Below are positions 11,262 to 22,837 of a stretch of DNA of 64,000 nt, one piece after another (the stretch's first letter is position 1; the number at the start of each line of letters is the position of its first letter). Position numbers and translations under genes: made by a program. The stretch comes from Periconia sp. R9002 (Eukaryota; Ascomycota; Dothideomycetes; Pleosporales; Periconiaceae): assembly GCA_023627715.1 (NCBI GenBank), contig JAMAHW010000116.1, forward strand, positions 1 to 64,000, read 5' to 3'. Under the pieces are notes generated by a model. The model did not search any database. It saw only the letters and a program-made list of their open reading frames with translations, and was not told the origin of the DNA.

Positions 11262-12146
11262 ATGGCCTCTGCCACGGCCACGGCCGCACCCATATTATCC
11301 CACCGTCCCAAGTTACGCCTCGACACACAATCCAACCGCTCTTTTGGCAAGAATTCTACCAGTCTCCGCCTCGACACTTTGAGCGCCGTCTCCCCCACCG
11401 TCCGCAACACCTTCTCCAACGCCTATGAACCGCCCACGTCGACCTCAAATTATCCCACCACCAGGCCGCGCCTTTCCATCGACAGCAGCTGCAGCAGCCT
11501 GAGCAGCGCATCCACTCCCAGCTCCGCCTCGACGCTTGCCTCGTCGCTGACCTCGGCCTCCAACGACTCGGCCACCACTCCCTTCCCCTACAAGCAGCCG
11601 CACAACGTCACCTCCATCCTGCGCAACAGCCAGGCCCCCATAATAGCACCCCGAAAAATGGCGTCCGCTCGACCATTCTTCCCCTCGGAGAAGAGGGTAT
11701 CTTTCCGCACCCCGCTCGAGGAGGAAATCAAGACGGTCAAATACACCATGGCGCACTCCGACCTCGAATCATCCTGCTCCACCCTCTCTTCGCTCGACTC
11801 AACCTCTTCCTCCGCCTCGGAAACCGCCTCAAAAACCGCATCAGAAGCTACAGCCTCCATCGAAATCACGCCGGCCCCAGAAGACCCGTCTTCGCCCTCC
11901 AAACCTTCCATCAACTCGCGCTTCCTGTCGCTGGAAAACTCCCCGCGACCAGGCGGCGCCCGTGCAGGCGACAAGCGCGACTCGTCCGAGTCCGACAGCG
12001 ACTCCTGCCCGGAGACTCCCGTTGCGGGGCGGCGTCTTTCTAAGAGACGGCGCGACTGGCGTTGGACGCTGGGGCCGCTCCCTAGTACCCAAAAGACAAA
12101 CCCGTCATCCTCTTCGTCATCGGGAAGCGAGCAAGACAGCAGCTGA
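11262..12146 (+). CDS. Serine-rich conserved fungal protein with RVSF motif
   Basis: Function not known. The ATG at 11262 has a strong context (CGCCATGGCC) and gives 294 aa; an in-frame ATG at 11187 would add 25 residues. The protein is mostly low-complexity Ser/Thr/Ala, with conserved islands: HRPKLRLDTQ, LRLDTLSAVSPTVRNTFSNAYE, KRVSFRTPLEEEIKTVKYT and SKRRRDWRWTLGPL near the C-terminus. KRVSF matches the RVxF type of protein phosphatase 1 docking motif, so a phosphatase regulatory role is possible but unproven. No signal peptide or membrane segment. Single exon. Divergent from the polymerase gene. Confidence 0.7.
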   Translation: MASATATAAPILSHRPKLRLDTQSNRSFGKNSTSLRLDTLSAVSPTVRNTFSNAYEPPTSTSNYPTTRPRLSIDSSCSSLSSASTPSSASTLASSLTSASNDSATTPFPYKQPHNVTSILRNSQAPIIAPRKMASARPFFPSEKRVSFRTPLEEEIKTVKYTMAHSDLESSCSTLSSLDSTSSSASETASKTASEATASIEITPAPEDPSSPSKPSINSRFLSLENSPRPGGARAGDKRDSSESDSDSCPETPVAGRRLSKRRRDWRWTLGPLPSTQKTNPSSSSSSGSEQDSS

Positions 12147-13538
12147 CGATGATGACGATGACGACTGATGTTTCTTGATTTTTTCCAAACACAGGCGGCG
12201 TTTCACGGGGCTTCGGAGCATTTTCACAAAGCATCACTAAGGGCATTTTTCCGATGGGGGCGCACTGCGCAGAGTAAACGGTGCTGCGGTTCGTTATCCT
12301 CGCACGCACGCGCGCGCGTGGGGCCGACGATGCTTACGAGAACTAAACCCACTTTCCACACACGGCATGGATGGGGCCCTTTTTTCGGGCGTTTTGCGTT
12401 TCATGTCGCGTTTCCACTCTCCGTTTCGATTCTTTTTTATCGTTTTGTTTCATCATTTCTTCTCTGTCATCGATCTTGCGTCTGCGTGTTTTTTTGCATT
12501 TTCCCTCGGTGTTTTTCACTTTTTTCACATGATACCATGAACGCATTTACCACTTGGCTGGCTACTGGCGCGTCGGGCTTGCATACTTACATACCATTCA
12601 TCATTCATCATTTACACGGAGAAATGTTTTTGTCTCTCTCTCACTAGGAGAGAGAGGGGAGGGTTTTTTTCGCATTTTCGTCTTTGCATACACATACACT
12701 TTTTAACTATCTAACTACCCCCCATCTGCATCATATCATCACATACCTACTTTATATACCTACACTTAATCACTTACCCCACCATCTATCTATACACCTT
12801 CTTGTATATAGCAGCATACGCATACAAACACATCCAATTAAGAATCATCTCTTCGCTTGCGAGCGAGAAGATTTCGTTTAATTTCACTCACACAAACACT
12901 TCATGTTGTGACTACTCCATCGTCCAAAACACCCAACAACAAAACCTTAAAACCTATAAAATAAACCTCGTCCCAAGTTACATACATTTCTATCCCTACA
13001 GCCAGATAGACAGAACGTTCCCCTTACACGGGGCATGTTCTCCCTCCCATAATACATCCATCCCCTATACTACCATCTAAAGTTACAACCAACAACATAG
13101 ATTAGCGAGACGAAAAGGAAAAGCGACGAAGAAGATAAGAACACACACGCTTAAACTATACTAGAAGTAGATACAACAAATATAAACAAAAAAGCAGAAG
13201 CTCATCCAAGAAAAGCCTACTTACTGTGCGACGCACACACACACACTCCTACGAACGTCGCCACAGCACCAACATGAAAAGACCACTACATACCTAAGCC
13301 ATCAACAAGTTTCAAGCAATATCAGTAATAAGTTGGAAACTTTTTACATCGTTAGAGGTTGGTGTAGAGAGCGACAAAGACGTACTACCCACACTGAAAA
13401 AAAGAAATGATTTCCAAAGCGCGAAGGTCTTTTTTATTTTCAAGTTTTATAGGTAGAGAGAGGTCAAATGACTAATGACAAGTGAAGAGAAGAACTGTTT
13501 AAGTTATGTTTGGGTTTGTAGATATGTCTTACAGAATA
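12147..13538. other. Intergenic, long 3' flank
   Basis: About 1.4 kb without a supportable gene. It is rich in T and A/C simple sequence, with many short frames and frequent stops. Probably a long 3' UTR of the upstream gene followed by spacer. Confidence 0.55.
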
Positions 13539-13838
13539 TCAAACTTCCACTATTGCCCCCCCCCCCCCTCGATACTCAGTGAGAGTGACTTTGATCTTGC
13601 TGAAATAATCCCAAGCCCGCACCAACTCCAGATGGTGATCTTCCTCGTCGGTGGGAACCAAGATTGAACCGTCAGTAAAGTGTGCTATAGCCCAGCGTAG
13701 CAATTCCGACTTGTATAGACTGGTTCGATACCTAGTATTATCTGCTATCGTATACCGGCGGAGGCTTAAGCGGCGAGGAGGCTTATTGGCCTTGACGAGA
13801 ATGTAGAGATTGAACGCGTATTCTTTGCATATTAGACC
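13539..13838 (-). CDS. Coding-like terminal exon, product unknown
   Basis: A 100-codon open frame on the minus strand follows a good acceptor (ACAATAG, ending at 13839) and runs from GLICKEYAFNLYILVKANKP through YTIADNTRYRTSLYKSELLRW and VPTDEEDHHLELVRAWDYF to a TGA at 13541-13539. The sequence has balanced composition and aromatic residues typical of real protein. It has no internal ATG and so would be the last exon of a larger gene. The nearest upstream minus-strand candidate is the gene at 14496-15723, but I could not find the linking exon. A 13-G tract near its end encodes glycines and could be a slippage site. Confidence 0.4.
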   Translation of the reverse strand, partial: GLICKEYAFNLYILVKANKPPRRLSLRRYTIADNTRYRTSLYKSELLRWAIAHFTDGSILVPTDEEDHHLELVRAWDYFSKIKVTLTEYRGGGGAIVEV

Positions 13839-14495
13839 CTATTGTGCAACATTGCACCCAAAACTGTCAAGGCCCACAACAACAAGATTGGGGCGGGTGG
13901 AGAATGTTGGCGGACGTCCAATGAAGGAGAGAACGGTGCTTGCGAAAAATGTTTCAGACCCAAGGTTGTTATAACTCGCATGCAAAAAGGGGTTGAGAAG
14001 AGATGGATATTTCGTGAAAGCGGAGCTGTAATCAGGGCTAGGAGTTACCCCTATTAGATGTCTGTGTACAGACGTCGAGCCTTTCATGTACACGATTGGG
14101 ATTGTGTCGGTAATAGCGTCCGCGACTGCTTCGTTGAGATGAGATCGAGAATAATGCTTTGCTAGAGTCGCTACAGTCTTGTATTTTTTTTGTTGCTGCA
14201 ATGCAAGCAGTTGAGATGCTGAGGAGGTTGATGGGAGACGTATATGTGGTTCAAGAGTCTGTCTGCACACGAAATAACTTTATCAACGGTATACGTAGAG
14301 GTTGTATAAGTACAGGAACTACATTGAGCCTGGATGCGAGCCTCTGCAGATGCCGTAAAACTTGTTGTTGGATCATGGAGATTATGGTAGCTTGTTCCCG
14401 CCACTATAACAGAAAGATCGTGGCTGACTTGAATTCCGTTAAGGGTTCGCAAACTGCGTGTAGTTTGCATACACTGATCAATGGAAACTGTGTAG

Positions 14496-15723
14496 CTATG
14501 ACCTCCGGAGAAAGGCGGGGTGTAGACGAATATCCAGTCTGGCAATGGCCCTGGGCCTGTAAACCAAAGATCTGGAGGACCAGGAGATGTGAGGGTGACC
14601 GATACCCAAAGGTGGAAGCGGTTGAGGATCTCTAATTCTAGTTTAAAATCAGTATACAGACGATGGTTAGGGAATAGGTTAAACATTACCTCCGACCGCC
14701 GAGTCCCATCTCGTCATCCTCGTCCGTGGCAGTCCGCAGTAAGTCGGGGTTTTCGTACAGGCTCGCTCCAGGCCTCTTGGGCCCTGGGGCTCCCGAAAGC
14801 TGGATAGGTATAATACCGAGAAGAATATCAGCGTAGTCTTTTGGAGGCTGACGTTGGCGAGAGGAAAGCCCAGTTGAAAGTCCAGTTGAAAGCCCAGTTT
14901 GAGTTCCTAATAGTTGGGAGGGATTCCACAAACTGCTATACTCATCATCCCAAAGGCTACTCTCATCTTCATCCCAGAGGTTACTCTCGATGACGTCTGT
15001 CTGGAAGGATGCGTCCAGATTTGTCGCTTCTTCAGTGGGTGTACGCACCGTTTGTTCCACGGCTGGGTTCACGGGGGTATTCGTATGTAATGACATCAAT
15101 AGTTCACGCAACGAGGTTGAAGGTGGGAGCGACGTCAGTGATGCACGCGTTGGTGATGCCCGTAACGAGGCTGACGGCGGGAGCACTGCCTGTTCTACGG
15201 CTGGGTTCACTGGGATACTCGTACGCAACGAGGTAGATTCCGTTGAGTCTGATGGAGGAGGCGGTTTCACAGGTAATGAAAGACGAGGTCGTTTATACCG
15301 GTTCGATTCTTGTTCAAGGCGGGTTTTCCACGCAATCAGGGCATTGTGTTGTACCTCAGAGAGCCCTGTAGGAATGGTGGGGACGGCGGGAACGGTGTGG
15401 ATGGCGGGAATGGCGGGAATGGTAGAATTCGTAGGCGGCGCCTTTGGAGGGGGAGTTTCGTCGGCGGTCGCTTTGGGCGCGTTCAAAGTCGAGTTCGGGA
15501 TTGAGGTTGGGGTTGATATCCGTCTCAGTGCTCTGGCTTCAAGGTGCTTTTCTGGGTTATTTTTCATCGAATGAAACAATCAGGCTTTCTCTTCTTCACG
15601 TGGTACTCGCTCCGCACTCAATAGTTGTTGTTGTGCTTCTGTGCTTGGTATATGCTGAATATTCGGTTGCTCAACTGCTCGTAAAGGCGCCCGTCGTCTT
15701 GCCTTGGGCCGTTTGACAGTCAT
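14496..15723 (-). CDS. Orphan Pro/Ser/Thr-rich protein
   Basis: No recognised family. Exons on the minus strand: 15723-15600 (start MTVKRPKARRRAPLRAVEQ), 15551-14690, and a tentative last exon from 14637 to a TAG at 14496. The first intron (48 nt, GTGAAG to CCCAG) removes an in-frame TGA and keeps phase. The second starts GTAATG and has a CCCTAAC branch. The protein is rich in Pro, Ser and Thr, has repeats of V/I-P-A-I, duplicated SIPVNPAVEQ and TNTPVNPAVEQ segments, an SSLWDDEYSSLWN block and tandem GLST units. A basic N-terminus suggests a nuclear protein, but this is a guess. The 3' end is uncertain and may continue to the exon at 13539-13838. Confidence 0.45.
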
Positions 15724-16652
15724 GGCGGATGTTTGTGTCTTGGGGTGGAGGGGAGGGGTGTGGAGATGTTGGGGGCAAAAGATTTGGACGCTTCATAATG
15801 AGACATATCGAACCCAATAGCTAGTAAGTGTGAGTTGTGTCTGGAGAGTAGGTGCAAGTCGTGATAATGGGGAAGGGTAGACGGTGTAGGTTGACGCTGA
15901 CCCAATCCGTGTCTAGTCTATGTACATACAAAATGCTTCATCTCATGTACGATAAAAGTAATATCAGAGAACTAGATAATAAAGAGATGGATAACATTAA
16001 TAGATAAGGTAAATATCCACCCTCACCTATCCACTACTTACCTATCTACCCTTACCTACTCACTAGCTATGCATCTACCCTCACCCACTCACTAGTCACC
16101 TATCCACTCTTACCTATCCGCTCTTACCTATCTACTCTTACCTATCTACTCTTACCTATCTACTCTTACCTATCTACTCTTACCTATCTACTCTTACATA
16201 TTTACTCTTACCTATCTACTCTTACGTATTTACTTTTACCTATCCACTCTCACCTATCCACTCTCACCCATCTACTCTCACCCATCCACCACTATCCATT
16301 TACCGGAATTGGCAAGCTGTATATCATGGAGGCCGCCCGTAGTTGGTGTTGGAGAGTGTTGGAGAAGAAAGGAGATAGGAATGACTGGTCGAGTGTTGTG
16401 GCTGTACTGGGGGTATGTGTGAGGATGGATCGAGGTATATGTTGTTTTTTTGAGGGAGGGGGTTTAAAGGGTTGTGGGTTGTGGTCTGTGCGAATGATCC
16501 GTTTTCTTTTTTTTTGAATATATGAGAAGGGATACTGTTTTTTTGTTCGTTGTTGTATTGTTACTGTTTGCACATGGTGGCACGATATATGGTACGGGAT
16601 ATATAGTACAGTTCCCCCCATCTTCCCCTCTTCTCTATTTCTCCATCGACGC
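15724..16652. other. Intergenic with minisatellite
   Basis: Convergent/tandem spacer of about 930 bp. AT-rich at 15,910-16,020, then a 14-bp-unit minisatellite (16030-16290), then AT-rich sequence next to the 3' end of the uL16m gene. No gene seen. Confidence 0.6.
16030..16290 (+). repeat. Minisatellite, 14-bp unit CTCTTACCTATCTA
   Basis: At least a dozen units of CTCTTACCTATCTA and close variants (CTCTCACCTATCCA, CTCTTACATATTTA). The cleanest copies lie at about 16125-16200 and divergent ones at both edges. Variants differ mainly by C/T changes. Confidence 0.9.
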
Positions 16653-17531
16653 TTATACCGCAGCGGGCATCTGCGCGGCGGACTCAACAATGGCATCTAG
16701 CTTCTTCCTCGGGCGGCGAAGGTCCGCTTCCATGACGCCGTTGACGCCGACTTTGGTAAGACCCATCTTGGGCGGGTCGCCCTTCTTGATGGTTTCCCAC
16801 AGACCTGGGATAAGGTCAGTCAAATACTCCAGAAAGAGAGACTATTGAAAGTTGGAGAGGTTAGACTCACCAGGCAGCTTGTTCCCCGCCAACCGGAACG
16901 CATCCCTCACCACCTGCTCGTGCAGTTCTCCCTTGATCTCCAAAACAACCTTGCTAACATGCACCCTCGTAGTCCAGTGATCGAATGAACCCTTTCCTTT
17001 ACCCATACGGACTTCATTACCGCTCGTATACACACCAATATCGGCACTGACGCGGTGGTAGAGACGATACTTCATACCACGGAGGCGCTTCTTGATGGTT
17101 TCCTCGGCGATTTTGAGTTGTGCGGCGGAGATGCGCCGGTCGTGGTCGCGCATCCGCAGGCCATAGTCTCCCCATTGCACCGTGGTGCCGCGCATGCTGC
17201 CGCCGGTAGGGACGCGACAGCGACCTTTGGGTGATTTGCGGGTTTCGCCAGATCTGGGTATCAGCCAGCTGGTGCGGGGGTTGGTGGTCGAGAAGGTTCG
17301 GACGGAGGTGGAGGTAGAGGGTTTGAAGGTGCGCGGAATGAGAACTGTGTGGTTAGTGAGCGGAATGAATGAATTCGATTCGATACGATATATTCAAAGT
17401 GGATGGAAGATTAAAAGGACGAAGTCGGAGGTGCACGAGGACGTACCTTGAGGGCGATGGCGAGCGGCGGGAGTGAGACTCAGACGGCTCAATTGAGCCG
17501 TCAAGCTCGTCGGTATCCTGGGTGGAGGCAT
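16653..17531 (-). CDS. MRPL16: Mitochondrial large-subunit ribosomal protein uL16m
   Basis: Structural protein of the mitochondrial 54S ribosomal subunit, placed near the peptidyl-transferase centre in bacterial homologues. Exons on the minus strand: 17531-17447, 17344-16871 and 16804-16653, giving 236 aa. The first exon and start of the second form an Arg/Ser/Thr-rich mitochondrial presequence. The L16 domain shows GGSMRGTTVQWGDYGLRMRDHDRRISA, YTSGNEVRMGKGKGSFDHW and LHEQVVRDAFRLAGNKLPG. A C-terminal extension (DLRRPRKKLDAIVES) follows the core, as in fungal mitochondrial forms. The two introns are GT-AG (102 and 66 nt). It is divergent from RFC1 across about 360 bp. Confidence 0.95.
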
Positions 17532-17888
17532 GGTGGACGCTGGTTCGTTGAGAGATGGCGTTGGTTCATGGAGCTGGCCGTGTCTCCATGATGGGATGTC
17601 GAAAGTCGGACGGCAATTCTTCGGGGACTAATGTGTGGCTAGTGCGTGGCTAGTGCGTGGCTGATGGATCCACGCTTCGCTTTAGGCTGTCGCGTCGCTA
17701 AAGTGGTTCCGTGACCGTCATTACTGCAGCCGACGCGTCGCTGCCTGCTATCAACCCGTACAAAGGGCTGGCATACACCCCTCCATCGGTTTTTGCATTC
17801 AATTCTTCTCGCCACCGCCATTGAATGGCATCACAGATTGCAGCTGCATAGCGGGTCACTTTTATACAAACAGTACGGTATCGTCGCC
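17532..17888. promoter_or_regulatory. Bidirectional promoter, MRPL16 and RFC1
   Basis: A 357-bp gap between two divergent start codons. It holds a short tandem repeat of GTGCGTGGCTA-type units at about 17632-17662. No TATA-like element is clear on either side. Confidence 0.55.
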
Positions 17889-20800
17889 ATGCCCGCAGAT
17901 ATCCGCAGTTTCTTTGGCGGTGCTCCCAAGGCTTCTCAGAAGGAAGAGGTATGTCTTTTCCTCCCTCATTCAATTGCTCTTGGAAGCCTACCAATCTCAC
18001 CTTGTACTCGATTTTTCAAGAGCCTTGGTCGCTTGAAGCCTTCCCGTTCTTCAATTCTATTCCGAATGAAGCGTTCATTGACGGATACCCCAGAAGCCTG
18101 CACCAAAGAAAAAGTCTCGCACCAGCCGTGTAGTCGACGATTCCGATGACGACGACGAAGTACAGTATGCAGGTTCCCAACATCTGTACCTATACGTTGC
18201 TGACGGAGGATAGACCCAAGAAGGCCACACCGAAGAAACCACCCCCCAAAAAAGCAAAGAAAGAGCCCACACCCGAGCTCGAGGAGACCACAACTTCCGA
18301 CTTTTTTGCTAGCAAAAACAAACCCAAGCGAACCGAACCCGTGAAGAAAGCCCCCGTTGTGGCCACTCCAAAAGCAACGCCCAAGAAAACACAGGCAAAG
18401 GCAAATGGCAAAGTCTCCAAGACTTCTACACCTGCGTCGAAAGGAAAGACGTCCACAAGAAGCAAAAAGAAAGTCACATCGTATGCCGAGCGTGACGATG
18501 ACGATGACTTCCCAGACGATGATCTTGAGGTAGCCGATGATATATTCGAGGCCGACTACAAGCGGGGAGGCAAGAAGGACGACTATGTTGAAGTCGCATC
18601 GAGTGATGATGATTCGCCGGTTGCTCTGCCCCACCGCGGTACCCCCAAACAGCCCGCCAAGAAGCAGAAAACCTTGAAAGACGACGATGATTTTGATCCA
18701 GAGGATGACGATGTGGACATGAAAGATGTGGATGCCGATGATGATTTGGCAGAACCGGAGGAGGAGGAGACTGCCGTCAAGAGCAAACCGAAGAAATCTT
18801 CTGCTGTTAGCAGAAAACGCAAAACACCGGAATTGGAGGAAGATGACGAAGAGGAGGATGAGGAGGAGGCACCGAAACCCAAGAAAGGCCGATCGGCAAA
18901 AACCACCCCATCCAAAGCACCCGCCAAAAAGAAAGCAAAGGTAGAACCTACCGAAGACAAAAATATACAGGCCATCTACGATAGCATCCCGCAAGTTCGA
19001 GCACCGACGCCTCCACCAAAAGACCCGAATACAAAATTCGATTGGAGACTAAAAGCAGGCGGTGGAAACGCTGCAGCGGCTCCCATGGGCGGGGGGTCGG
19101 ACGAGATGCCTTCTGGAAGTGAGACTTGTCTTGCTGGCTTGACTTTCGTCTTTACTGGCGTGCTATCGAAATGGGGAAGGCCAGAGGCTCAAGAGCTGAT
19201 CAAGCGTCACGGCGGCAAAGTCACAGGTGCACCGAGCAAGAAGACAGACTATGTGATTCTCGGACAGGATGCTGGCCCAAGTAAGCTCCAGAAAATAAAG
19301 GATATGAACATCAAGACTATCGACGAAGATGGTGTCACTGCTCTCATTGAGAAACTGACAGCTGCTGGCAATGTGGGTGATTCCAAGGCTCAAGCTGCGT
19401 ACAAGGAAAAGCAGCGCAAAGAGGAGGAGAAGATCAAAGACCAAGCCGCGCTGATGGAAAAGGAGGAAAAGGAGAGACTGAGAGCATTGAAAGCCTCTGA
19501 GGCGGCGAAGACTGGCAAGCCTACATCTTCTGCTGCCTCCGACAAGTCGGAGCCGGCCGTCGACTCTCGGTTGTGGACTACCAAGTACGCTCCGACCTCT
19601 TTAAGCCAGATCTGTGGCAACAAAGCCCAGGTGGAGAGGCTTCAACGCTGGTTGCAGAGATTCCCGAAGATGCTCAAGACCGGCTTTAAATTGCCTGGCC
19701 CAGATGGAAGCGGTGTTTTTCGCGCCGTTATCATCTCTGGCCCTCCCGGTATCGGTAAAACCACTGCAGCCCATCTTGTAGCCAAAATGGAAGGCTACGA
19801 TATTGTCGAAAGGAATGCGAGTGATACACGAAGCAAAAAACTCATTGAAGATGGGTTGCGCGGAGTTCTCAGTACAAACTCTTTGCATGGGTACTTTGCT
19901 GGTGACGGCAAGAGTGTGGATAAGACGAAGAAGAAGATGGTTCTCATCATGGATGAGGTTGATGGCATGTCTGCAGGGGATCGCGGTGGAGTAGGCGCGC
20001 TTGCAGCCGTGTGCAAGAAGACGGAGCTTCCCATGATCCTGATCTGTAATGACAGACGGTTGCCGAAGATGAAACCATTCGACCATGTCGCTTTCAACCT
20101 ACCATTCAACAGACCGACCACCGATCAGATCCGTTCCCGCATGATGACCATCGCATTCCGGGAAAACTTGAAAATGCCGGCGCCTGTCATGAACGCGCTG
20201 ATCGAAGGCACTCACGCAGACATTCGACAAGTAGTGAATATGATTTCGACGGTCAAATTGGACCAAAAGGCTATGGATTTCGACAAAGGCAAGGAGATGT
20301 CCAAGTCCTGGCAGAAGCATGTTGTACTCAAGCCCTGGGATATCACGCAGAAGATCCTTGGTGGTGGCATGTTCGCCCCGAGCAGCAAAGCAACTCTCAA
20401 CGATAAGATTGAACTGTACTTCAATGACCACGAGTTCAGTCCGCTCATGCTTCAGGAGAACTACTTGGGCACAAACCCCATGCTCGCATCAAATTCGAGT
20501 GGTCCCGAGAGGAAGCTGAAACTTTTGGAGTTGGCTTCCAACGCCGCAGATAGTATAAGCGACGGTGACTTAGTTGATCGAATGATTCACGGTTCTCAAC
20601 AACACTGGAGTTTGATGCCAACGCATGCTGTATTCAGTTTCGTTAGGCCAGCCAGCTTCATTGCTGGAAACACAATGGGACAGAGTCGCTTTACGTCGTG
20701 GCTCGGCAAGAACAGCAACCAGCAAAAGCTCACTCGTATGGTCAAGGAGATCCAGGCCCACATGCGGCTACGGTCGTCAGGCGATAGACACGAAGTCCGC

Positions 20801-21430
20801 CAGCAATATATTCCGGTCTTCTGGCAGCAGCTCGTCAAGCGGCTCGAGCAGGATGGTAAAGATGCAGTGCAAGATGTTATTGAGATCATGGATAGTTATT
20901 TCCTGACCAAGGACGACTTTGACGCCATCATGGAACTTGGCGTGGGTCCGATGGATCAGGATGGAATCAAGATCGAAACAGCGACAAAATCGACCTTCAC
21001 CCGACTGTATGTCTTCCTTATACAGTTCCCATTTTTTACAGGTTTCTAGATCACATCGCTAATCGCTTCTCATTACAGGTACAATCAACAATCACATCCC
21101 CTCCCGTTCATGAAAGCCTCCAACGTGCTCGCACCCAAGAAAGCCGCCAAAGAGAAACCCGACCTCGAAGAGGCTCTCGAAGAGTCAGACGAAGAGGAAG
21201 TCGTCAACGAAATCAAGGAAGAAGACGAAGATGTTGACATCAGCAAGGACAAATACGTCAAGCAGCCCAAGAAGAAGGCGGCTGGAAAGAAGGCGGCCGC
21301 TGGTGGTGCCAAGGCGAAAGGCAAAGGTGGAAAGAAGAAGGCTGCCAAGGATGACGATGATGATGAGGAAAGCGAGGAAGAGGTTAAGCCTACGGGACGG
21401 GGGAAGGGCAAGGCGAAAGCGAAGAAATGA
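17889..21430 (+). CDS. RFC1: Replication factor C subunit 1 (clamp loader large subunit)
   Basis: Large subunit of the RFC complex that loads PCNA at primer-template junctions. Exons: 17889-17948, 18094-18164, 18214-21006 and 21079-21430, giving 1,091 aa. The N-terminus MPADIRSFFGG contains a PCNA-binding (PIP-like) IxxFF motif, then a long acidic/basic disordered region. A BRCT domain lies at about residues 345-425 (ETCLAGLTFVFTGVLSKWGR, GGKVTGAPSKKTDYVILG). The AAA+ domain follows, with Walker A GPPGIGKTT near 552 and Walker B VLIMDEVDGM near 620, the arginine-containing ICNDRR, and the RFC1 C-terminal collar region. The tail is an extremely charged Lys/Asp/Glu/Gly block. Length fits fungal RFC1. 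The second intron could use alternative donors (18160 or 18165); I chose 18165 because it keeps frame with the strong GATAG acceptor. Confidence 0.95.
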
Positions 21431-22090
21431 GGTGCTTGCCTGCGTTCCTTAAGTATCTCACGAGTGGGTTCTGTTTACTTTTTAGAGAACGGCGGATGGA
21501 TATGATACAGTTTGTATATGCGCTTACCTTAACCCTTTTTAAGCATTCGACATTCTAAACGGCAATATAGTTTTGTAGCGAAGGCTTCGCTGGCATCGTA
21601 TCGGCGGAGGGGAGGCAAGCAGGTGTAGTATAGTGTAGTATAATATTCTATGCAAGCAACCTTTCTATGTCTTTATATTTTGCGTACAGGATGATACGTT
21701 CTCTTGATTATTTGCGATGGTTTCACGAAGAAGACGTAGCGCCGACAAGACGGTACATACAACCTAACTTGATTGTTTCAGATCACAGTATCATCACAGG
21801 TGAAGTACATGCAAACGCTGGAAAGAGAGTCTTCATGTTTGGTGGTGTCACTGTCTTGCACTAGCCGTCTGGATTTAGATGCTGATTACATACAACAATA
21901 CATCCGTACATCAGTAACCAACCATCAAGCCTGGATAACAACGTAAGCTGACTAAATGGTCGTAAGAAAAGAAAGCATAAAGAGAGGAGAGAACAAAACG
22001 AGCAAAAGCCACCGTACATCATCTCTTCTCATCGCCAGACACTTCATACAGTAACAACCATCAACCCCAACCTCCCCGTCTCATCTTCTC
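21431..22090. other. Convergent intergenic region
   Basis: Spacer between convergent RFC1 and the next minus-strand gene. It contains a TAGTGTAGTATAGTGTAGTATAAT-like AT tract near 21,625 and no supportable gene. Confidence 0.6.
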
Positions 22091-22837
22091 TCACCTCGCA
22101 CACCCACTCCCAATCACCCCAACACCCTTCCACTTCTGCGTCTTCCCCCTCCCCACAACTGTCTCATCGCGAATCGCCTGAGGCGGGATGCGATACATGA
22201 CAAGATACTCCCCCCAATGCAACCACTCATCCTCTCCCCCCTTTCCACTAGCACCCCCCTCCTTCCCCTTCCCCTTCCCCCCACCACCAACACGACCACC
22301 CTCTCTCCCCTCCCCTAACCCCCCCAACAAATCCACCGCCCTAAACACCGGGCCCCTAGCAAAGTACCTCGTATCGACCGTAACAACCACGGTATCCTCC
22401 TCATACACATCCGCGAAGTACCTCGCGACGGCCTCGGCGTGGGCCTTGTCGTCGTAGACGGATATAAACGGCGACGAGATGTTGGTCTGGCGCGTCAGGT
22501 GCGCGAGTCCGAAGCGCGACAGCGCTGAGAGGTAGTTGAGGATCGTTGTGTGGTTTTTCGCGCTGAAGCCGGTGCTGAATGCGTAGCGGGTTTGGGCGCT
22601 GGCGCGGTGCACGCGGTAGACGAGGGGCGGGATGGCGGTGGGGGTTGGTTGGGTGTGGGAGGTGTTTGGGGGGAGGGTGGTGTGGGGGGTTGGGTTCGGG
22701 GGTGTGATTGTGTAGGAGGGGGTTGTTGGATGGGTGTAGAATGCTGGAGGGGGAGAGAGGGAGGGTGGTTAGTTTGGTGTTTTCTTTTTCTTTTTTTTTT
22801 GGGTGAGAGGTTAGGGATGGGGGGATGTACATGACAT
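22091..22837 (-). CDS. Small conserved fungal protein with YRVHR/GFSAKN motif
   Basis: Exons on the minus strand are 22837-22831 (only ATG TCA T) and 22743-22091, joined across an 87-nt intron with a CCCTAACC branch, giving 219 aa. After a Thr/Pro-rich start comes PLVYRVHRASAQTRY and FSTGFSAKN, then FISVYDDKAHAEAVARYFADVY and TVDTRYFARG, resembling a fungal domain of unknown function (similar to what is called DUF7587; assignment from memory of the motif, not a search). A Gly/Lys-rich insertion precedes LHWGEYLVMYRIPPQAIRDE. No signal peptide. The two-codon first exon is unusual; a start within the second exon is not available in frame near the conserved part. Confidence 0.6.

Noticed and set aside
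15580..15582. In-frame TGA in the orphan gene, looking like a nonsense mutation
   Set aside because: A 48-nt intron at 15552-15599 with GTGAAG donor and CCCAG acceptor removes it and keeps the frame.
16030..16290. Regularly repeated array resembling a CRISPR
   Set aside because: Units are 14 bp, directly adjacent and degenerate with no unique spacers; the organism is a fungus.
18583..18975. Antisense serine-rich frames over RFC1
   Set aside because: They mirror the acidic Asp/Glu tracts of the true coding strand and start or end nowhere sensible.
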